Assembly (NCBI GenBank): GCA_012963075.1
Contig: DTWI01000005.1
Span: forward strand, 1 to 11,542
Direction of reading: 5' to 3'
From: Fidelibacterota bacterium
GTDB lineage: Bacteria; Marinisomatota; Marinisomatia; Marinisomatales; Marinisomataceae
Length of the DNA: 11,542 bases
The notes under the pieces were generated by a model. It saw only the letters and a list, made by a program, of their open reading frames with translations. It searched no databases and was not told where the DNA came from. This document shows, piece by piece, positions 6,730 through 11,542 of this stretch (positions are counted from its first letter, which is position 1; every line of letters begins with the position of its first letter). A program made the translations under genes and the position numbers.

Positions 6730-6827
6730 TGCATAGAACTTAATAATAAGATTCGATTTTTTATTTGGTTTTTTTACTATGCTATATTACCTTAATCCGA
6801 ACTAACTAATTAGAGAGGTATAATAAT
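6730..6827. promoter_or_regulatory. divergent promoter region between msrB and the TonB receptor
   Basis: This 98-bp AT-rich interval must drive both the leftward ten-gene unit and the rightward receptor gene. Possible rightward -10 elements are TACTAT (6775-6780) and TATATT (6783-6788), but no convincing -35 partner exists. Leftward, TATTAT-like sequence lies close to msrB. The location is secure from gene layout; the exact elements are not. Confidence 0.45.
6813..6819 (+). promoter_or_regulatory. ribosome-binding site of the TonB receptor gene
   Basis: GAGAGGT lies 8-9 nt before the ATG at 6828 and is the strongest Shine-Dalgarno match in the window. It fits a highly expressed outer membrane protein and fixes the start of the receptor. 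Confidence 0.7.
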
Positions 6828-9794
6828 ATGCATAATATTAAATATATTTTAGTTGTGCTTCTATCTACTGCCATGTTGAGTGCGCAAACTGTTTCCGGAA
6901 CAGTAAGCGATACTAATGGTAGTAGATTAGCAGGTGCAAACGTCTCTGTTGAAGGTACTGATCTAGGATCAGCCTCTAACAATGACGGCTCTTATTCCGT
7001 TACAGGATTGTCAGCCGGTACATATACCGTAACTGCTTCTTATATCGGATACGAAAGTACTAGTTCAAGTGTTACTGTAGGCGACGGCCAAACTGTAACA
7101 TTGAATCTTACACTAGATCAAGGCGATGTTCGCCTTAATCAAGTAGTAGTTGCAGCTTCTAGAAAGAAAGAACTTGTAGTTGATGCTCCTGCTAGTGTAG
7201 AAGTATTTTCAAGCGAAGAATTAAGCGTACGTAGTGCAAAATCGATTATTGATCATACTGAAGGTCGCGCTGGTGTAGAAACCATGAAGACTGGTATGAC
7301 ATCATCTAACGTTACGTTACGTGGTTTCAACGGTATTTTTTCTGGCGCTTTACACGTCATGGTCGACAATCGTTGGGCTAGACCTCCAGTAATTACAGCC
7401 AATCTCTATCAACTTATGGGTATAGAAGAAGAAGATATCGATAGAATAGAGCTTGTTCGTGGTCCTGGATCTACAATGTATGGTCCTAACACAGCACAAG
7501 GCGTAATGGCTATTTACACTAAGTCTCCATTTGATCAAAGTGGGGCTAGACTTTCAGTTACTGGTGGAATGAATAACTATGCGAAGTTATCAGCAGGATA
7601 TGCTGGTCAGTGGGGCAGTAAATTTGCTTATAGAGTAAGTTTAAGCCATACTGAATATGATGAGTGGTCATTTGATATTAATAATAGTGGTGGTGTTGGT
7701 GGATATAGTGAACCAGCAATAGTAAGACGTTGGTTAGCTACTCCTACATATCCATTCAGAAACTATGATACTATCTATGACGATCCAGTAGAAGGTGTTA
7801 ACAATAACCCTGCTACTGAAGCCGAACCAGTGAATCTTTATTCTGATGTATTTACTACCAAAATGGAGTTTCGTCCCGATCTCAAATCTACTATCACTCT
7901 TTCTTTACGCGGAACAGAATCTGACGTAATAGAAATGACAGGTATTGGTAGAGCTTATGGAATCGGTGCAAACTCTTTTTCAGAACAGATTTCATATCAA
8001 CGCCAAGGTGTCCTTGGAGGCGATTTGTATATTAATCTGTTCCGTAACCATAATAAACAAGATGGTACTTATATTCTTGGAACTGGACAGATTATCTATG
8101 ATAGATCTGAATCCATTGCATTCCAAGTACAGCATTCTGTACCCTTGGGCAATGGTCAACACTTGACTTATGGTATCGATCATGAAGATAGAACTCCAGA
8201 TACTGGTGGCAGTATCAATGGGGTATTTGAAGATGATGATAACTATACTTCAGATGGTATCTATGCGCAGTACGAAAATCAATTAAACGACAATTGGAAA
8301 TTAGTAGCTGCAATTAGAGGAGATGATAACACGTGGAATGATGATTTACTAGTGTCCCCAAGATTCGCAGTGGTATATAAGCCAACTGCTACAGGAGCAC
8401 TAAGGTTTACTTACAATAAATCCGTCGAGGTTCCAGGAAATTATCCGAAAAATCTAGATATTACTCAATATGCTAATTTCTTATCATTAGCAGGAGTACC
8501 TGATTTTTCAGGATTACTTGGATTCCAACCTGACTTTAATTTACGTGCGATGGGTGCAAGAAATGGATACAACTATCATGTGGGTACGAATGGGGTAAAC
8601 TCATTTCGTAGTAATTGGTCACAACATGCCTATTTAGGTGGTAATATTAACCACAATTGGGATCTTGGTGACGCAAACTTCACAGCTGTTGTATGGCCTA
8701 CTCTAGCTACTTTCATTGGTGGTGGATTTTTACAAGGTGCTAGTGGACAAGCATTATTAGGTGGTTGGGCCGCAGGCGTTGGTGCTGCTTATGCAGCCGC
8801 TACAGGTGATACTGCCGGTGCTGCTGCTTATGGTGCTGCCGCTGCTGGTGCAGCTGCTGCTGATTTCCAAACACTAATGGGGGTAACTCCAAGCGTGGCT
8901 CACGTGACAGCGATGTTTAATCCTGCTGCAGGTGCTTTCTTACCTTCTGATGGTGCAAATGCATCTCCTATTGGTAAGAATGACCACACAACTCGTGACG
9001 TATATGAAATTGGATATAAAGGACAAGTTGGAAACGGTATGGTATTAGGTGTTGATGTATGGACTACTAAAGTTCATGATTACATTGGTGCCCTAACTAA
9101 CATGTCTCATAGTGTAATTATGGCTGCAGACGGCGCAGATTATGTTGCAAAATTAATGACTGCAATGTATGGAAACGCTAACCTAACAGGGTTTGTTAAC
9201 TTGTTAGATTCTGCTGCTGCTGGTGGAAATGGCAACGGAATTGGTGCTGATGATCTTGCAGGTATTATTGCAGGTACAATAGGTGCGATTCCAGTTGGAA
9301 ACGTTTCTCCAGATCACTCACCATATGGTGCTGACATGATCTTTGGATATGGTAAAGTTACCGACTCATTCAGACTTAGCGGATTGGATCTTTCATTAAA
9401 CTGGTATCCTAGCCAGGATTGGTCCTTCTGGACTGCATTTTCTCATATAGATAAAGATGAGATTAGTGTTGAAGGTGTTGATGAAGAAGGTATATTAAAC
9501 ATGAACACTCCAAAGAATAAACTAGGTGGTGGAATGCAATATTCTGGCGATGGCCACGGATATGGATTGTCACTACGATATCAAGATTCATACAATATGG
9601 ATGGATCAGTATATGCTGGTAGAGTCGACGCTTTCTACACTTTAGGTGTAAATGCAAGCTTCGATATTGCTGCAGCTCCTGGTTTAAAAGTCACTTTAAC
9701 AGTTGACAATATTACTGACCAAGTACACCGTGAAGCATTCCAAGGTGCTTTAATGGGTAGATGGGCTGCACTTAAACTCGGATATGAGTTTTAA
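6828..9794 (+). CDS. TonB-dependent outer membrane receptor with carboxypeptidase-regulatory-like N-terminal domain
   Basis: A 988-aa outer membrane transporter. Signal peptide is residues 1-19 (MLSA then Q20). Next comes a carboxypeptidase-regulatory-like beta-sandwich (about 21-97; GTVSDTNGSRLAGANVSVEG, SYSVTGLSAGTYTV, YIGY). A TonB-box-like LNQVVVAASR follows (103-112), then the plug (about 115-235) with LRGFNGIFSG (164-173) and IDRIELVRGPGSTMYGPN (204-221). The rest is a beta-barrel ending in Phe988, as usual for BAM-inserted proteins. TonB and ExbBD energise such receptors to import siderophores, vitamins, glycans or peptides; the ligand is unknown and no SusD partner is adjacent. Two low-complexity Ala/Gly-rich stretches (630-680 and 762-826) interrupt the barrel region and probably lie in extracellular loops. 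It is a single-gene unit between a divergent promoter region and a strong terminator. Confidence 0.93.
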   Translation: MHNIKYILVVLLSTAMLSAQTVSGTVSDTNGSRLAGANVSVEGTDLGSASNNDGSYSVTGLSAGTYTVTASYIGYESTSSSVTVGDGQTVTLNLTLDQGDVRLNQVVVAASRKKELVVDAPASVEVFSSEELSVRSAKSIIDHTEGRAGVETMKTGMTSSNVTLRGFNGIFSGALHVMVDNRWARPPVITANLYQLMGIEEEDIDRIELVRGPGSTMYGPNTAQGVMAIYTKSPFDQSGARLSVTGGMNNYAKLSAGYAGQWGSKFAYRVSLSHTEYDEWSFDINNSGGVGGYSEPAIVRRWLATPTYPFRNYDTIYDDPVEGVNNNPATEAEPVNLYSDVFTTKMEFRPDLKSTITLSLRGTESDVIEMTGIGRAYGIGANSFSEQISYQRQGVLGGDLYINLFRNHNKQDGTYILGTGQIIYDRSESIAFQVQHSVPLGNGQHLTYGIDHEDRTPDTGGSINGVFEDDDNYTSDGIYAQYENQLNDNWKLVAAIRGDDNTWNDDLLVSPRFAVVYKPTATGALRFTYNKSVEVPGNYPKNLDITQYANFLSLAGVPDFSGLLGFQPDFNLRAMGARNGYNYHVGTNGVNSFRSNWSQHAYLGGNINHNWDLGDANFTAVVWPTLATFIGGGFLQGASGQALLGGWAAGVGAAYAAATGDTAGAAAYGAAAAGAAAADFQTLMGVTPSVAHVTAMFNPAAGAFLPSDGANASPIGKNDHTTRDVYEIGYKGQVGNGMVLGVDVWTTKVHDYIGALTNMSHSVIMAADGADYVAKLMTAMYGNANLTGFVNLLDSAAAGGNGNGIGADDLAGIIAGTIGAIPVGNVSPDHSPYGADMIFGYGKVTDSFRLSGLDLSLNWYPSQDWSFWTAFSHIDKDEISVEGVDEEGILNMNTPKNKLGGGMQYSGDGHGYGLSLRYQDSYNMDGSVYAGRVDAFYTLGVNASFDIAAAPGLKVTLTVDNITDQVHREAFQGALMGRWAALKLGYEF
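8715..8867 (+). repeat. Ala/Gly-rich low-complexity coding stretch in the receptor
   Basis: Codons 630-680 of the receptor contain 21 Ala and 13 Gly among 51 residues, with GCT-rich triplet runs such as GCTGCTGCT. It is in frame and uninterrupted. The triplet repetition suggests growth by slippage, and the composition is unlike the surrounding barrel strands. Confidence 0.75.
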
Positions 9795-9814
9795 TTGTAA
9801 GACGTAATTGATAT

Positions 9815-9849
9815 AAAAAAAAGCCCTCATTTTTTGAGGGCTTTTTTTT
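9815..9849. terminator. bidirectional rho-independent terminator
   Basis: A perfect 15-bp hairpin: eight A, then GCCCTCA (9823-9829), a five-T loop, TGAGGGC (9835-9841), then eight T. The A and T tracts make it work on either strand. It lies between the convergent receptor gene (ends 9794) and dehydratase gene (ends 9853), so it can stop both transcripts. Confidence 0.95.
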
Positions 9850-9852
9850 ACT

Positions 9853-10818
9853 CTAATCTTTCCCGACTTTCTGCCAGGGAAATTCTACCAGATCTACATT
9901 TCCTCCGGTAAGAATGAGGACAACTTTTTGTCCTTGAAATCTTTCTTTATTAACAATCACACTAGCAAGGGTAAGAGCACACGATGGTTCTACAATAATT
10001 TTCATTTGTTCCCAAATCAACCTAGTTGTTTCAATAATCTCTTCTTCTGTAGCTAAAATAATATCATCTACATTCTTTTGAATAATTGGAAGGGTAAATT
10101 CACCAACAATCGCCATTAATCCATCTGCGACAGATTCTCTATGTTCCATTGGAAGACGTTTATTAGCCTGAAACATTAAATAGGTATCATTTACATTTTT
10201 TGGCTCAGTACCAATAATTTTTGCTTGAGAGCCAAGGCCTTTTAAAGCAATTGAGATACCACTAATAAGTCCGCCACCGCCTATGGGTACCACAACGGCA
10301 TCAAAACTATCTAATTGGTCACAGAGTTCAAGACCTATTGTACCTTGGCCTGCAATGACCGAATAATTATCATATGGATGAATAGAAACACGATTATACT
10401 TCTTTAGTACTTCTTGAAATAATCCATCTCGTTCGCTCATTTTGTCACAAAAAATCATATTTCCATTATATGTTTTCACATTATGAATCTTTGCTTTAGA
10501 AACGCTTTTTGCCATCACAACATCTGCATGCACTCCCTTAAGGCTCGCAGCACATGCTATTGCGCCACCATGATTGCCTGAAGACTGACACGCAACTCCC
10601 TGTTTTGCTTCTTCGTCTGTTAAAGAAAAAATAGCATTGGATGCCCCTCTAATCTTAAATGAACCTGTTTTTTGAAAATTTTCACATTTAAAGAAAAGTT
10701 CCATTCCCAATAATTCATTAAAATAATTTGAGGTAATAATAGGTGTTTTTCGGACAATAGAATCTGTTAGAGACTGTGCGTTTTGAATATCTTGTAGCGT
10801 AGGAGGTTGGGATAACAT
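9853..10818 (-). CDS. PLP-dependent threonine dehydratase / serine racemase-type enzyme
   Basis: A 321-aa fold-type II PLP enzyme. The cofactor lysine is Lys55 in GSFKIRGAS (52-60), the substrate loop SSGNHG spans 79-84, and the phosphate-binding glycine run GGGGLISG lies at 180-187. Late motifs VADGLM (230-235), EPSCALTLA (277-285) and TGGNVD (304-309) fit the catabolic threonine ammonia-lyase/serine racemase branch. It would deaminate threonine to 2-oxobutanoate (and serine to pyruvate) or racemise serine in the cytoplasm. There is no C-terminal ACT domain, so isoleucine feedback control as in biosynthetic IlvA is unlikely. The start codon lies 13 nt after the stop of a secreted-protein gene, with no obvious ribosome site. 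The choice between dehydratase and racemase cannot be made from these motifs alone. Confidence 0.9.
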   Translation of the reverse strand: MLSQPPTLQDIQNAQSLTDSIVRKTPIITSNYFNELLGMELFFKCENFQKTGSFKIRGASNAIFSLTDEEAKQGVACQSSGNHGGAIACAASLKGVHADVVMAKSVSKAKIHNVKTYNGNMIFCDKMSERDGLFQEVLKKYNRVSIHPYDNYSVIAGQGTIGLELCDQLDSFDAVVVPIGGGGLISGISIALKGLGSQAKIIGTEPKNVNDTYLMFQANKRLPMEHRESVADGLMAIVGEFTLPIIQKNVDDIILATEEEIIETTRLIWEQMKIIVEPSCALTLASVIVNKERFQGQKVVLILTGGNVDLVEFPWQKVGKD

Positions 10819-10831
10819 TAATTAAAGACGA

Positions 10832-11542
10832 TTAGTTTAGATATAATAATTTCCCTACAGCATTAAAATTGCTAGAGCGAATTTGATAAAAATATACTCC
10901 GCTACTTACATTATCTCCATCATCATTCTTTGCATCCCATTGTACAGATTGAAAACCAAATCGTTCTTGATTATCAATTAAATTTCTGACTACCCTACCG
11001 CGTATATCTAATATCACCATATTAATAGTTTCAGTGGCAGGCATATCAAATTCAATAATAGTGCTACTATTGAATGGATTTGGATAACTCACACCCAAAC
11101 GATAGGTGGACGGAGCAGTTTGTAATAAATTATATCCTTCTGATACGATTTGATCATTTCCATCAGAAGCTGAATAACTAATTCTTAAAAATTCATATGT
11201 GTCAGTTAAATTCTGGAAGCCAAAGCGTAATTCTGGTGCTGATAAAACACTAGAATCTCCGTGATCACCAAATTCAACGTGTGCTATACCAGTTTGCGTA
11301 TTATTTAAAACTAATCTTCCTTCTGATGATGTAGTGAGCAAACTTACACTATAGTTACTAGGGCTATACTCAAAGTAAACTTGTCCTGACTTTGTTCCGT
11401 TTGGGAATTTTATTACTAGCTGATTATTTAAGATACGTAAAAAAGGATTTTCACCTGACACTGAATAGTTTGGAACCTGTAATCCGTTTTCCTGTAGTGA
11501 CCAATCCCACATATTTTCAAACATTGCTAAATCTTGTGCATC
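10832..11542 (-). CDS. secreted protein with PNPFN-type C-terminal sorting domain (5' end outside window)
   Basis: The frame remains open to the right edge: six codons precede the first visible Met (11524), so this is the C-terminal 236 residues of a longer protein. The first part is Ser/Asn-rich and probably beta-sheet. From about residue 146 (counted from that Met) it becomes a FlgD-Ig-like/type A sorting domain: GVSYPNPFNSSTIIEFDMP, ILDIRGRVVR (171-180), VQWDAKNDDGDNVSSGVYFYQI (194-215) and a final GKLLYLN. In Bacteroidota and relatives such tails direct export by the type IX secretion system or anchor proteins to the surface. The catalytic or binding part lies beyond the window, so no function can be given. 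It appears to be co-transcribed with the downstream PLP enzyme gene. Confidence 0.88.
   Translation of the reverse strand, partial: DAQDLAMFENMWDWSLQENGLQVPNYSVSGENPFLRILNNQLVIKFPNGTKSGQVYFEYSPSNYSVSLLTTSSEGRLVLNNTQTGIAHVEFGDHGDSSVLSAPELRFGFQNLTDTYEFLRISYSASDGNDQIVSEGYNLLQTAPSTYRLGVSYPNPFNSSTIIEFDMPATETINMVILDIRGRVVRNLIDNQERFGFQSVQWDAKNDDGDNVSSGVYFYQIRSSNFNAVGKLLYLN

Noticed and set aside
6765..6788. TTGGTT and TATATT as a paired -35/-10 promoter
   Set aside because: The spacer would be only 12 nt, too short for a standard sigma-70-type promoter.
6806..6813. Palindrome CTAATTAG upstream of the TonB receptor as an operator
   Set aside because: It is only 8 bp, AT-rich and overlaps the ribosome-binding site; such palindromes are expected by chance at this base composition.
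7350..9657. Minus-strand and alternate-frame open frames inside the receptor gene
   Set aside because: They contain no recognisable domain and oppose a clearly conserved TonB receptor frame.
1..11542. Mobile element, CRISPR array, tRNA or defence system
   Set aside because: No transposase or integrase, regularly spaced repeats, cloverleaf structure or known defence domain was found on either strand.

Overview
The window is AT-rich bacterial DNA that probably comes from the FCB group, most likely a marine Marinimicrobia (SAR406)-type or Bacteroidota-like lineage. This placement is inferred from three things seen in the sequence. One is a SusC-style TonB-dependent receptor with a carboxypeptidase-regulatory-like N-terminal domain. 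Another is a secreted protein ending in a PNPFN-type C-terminal sorting domain. The third is low GC with very dense gene packing. There are no tRNAs, rRNAs, CRISPR arrays or insertion sequences.

Left block (13..6729, all minus strand, read right to left): an apparent ten-gene transcription unit. In order it holds an exported MsrB, a MATE efflux pump, a MaoC-type hydratase, a histidine-phosphatase-fold protein, an acyl-CoA dehydrogenase, an APH-fold phosphotransferase, a membrane di-iron hydroxylase/desaturase, a 35-aa membrane protein, an exported rhodanese and a 34-aa membrane protein. Gaps are never more than 23 nt and several genes overlap. The two tiny membrane proteins fall between and after the last annotated-size genes and are joined to them by stop/start overlaps.

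The core (4857 down to 1300) looks like the bacterial, split-gene counterpart of animal ACAD10/ACAD11 and of the Pseudomonas LvaA/LvaC pair. In those systems a kinase phosphorylates a 4-hydroxyacyl-CoA and an unusual acyl-CoA dehydrogenase rearranges it to a 3-hydroxyacyl-CoA that can enter beta-oxidation. The dehydrogenase here carries Asp in place of the usual catalytic Glu, as that subfamily does. The phosphatase-fold protein lacks the second catalytic His and seems to start at an AUU codon.

Right block: a 98-bp divergent promoter region (6730..6827) separates msrB from a rightward 988-aa TonB-dependent receptor with two long Ala/Gly-rich insertions in its barrel. A strong bidirectional terminator (9815..9849) separates the receptor from a convergent minus-strand pair: a PLP-dependent threonine dehydratase/serine racemase-type enzyme, preceded by the 3' part of a secreted protein with a sorting domain that runs off the right edge.
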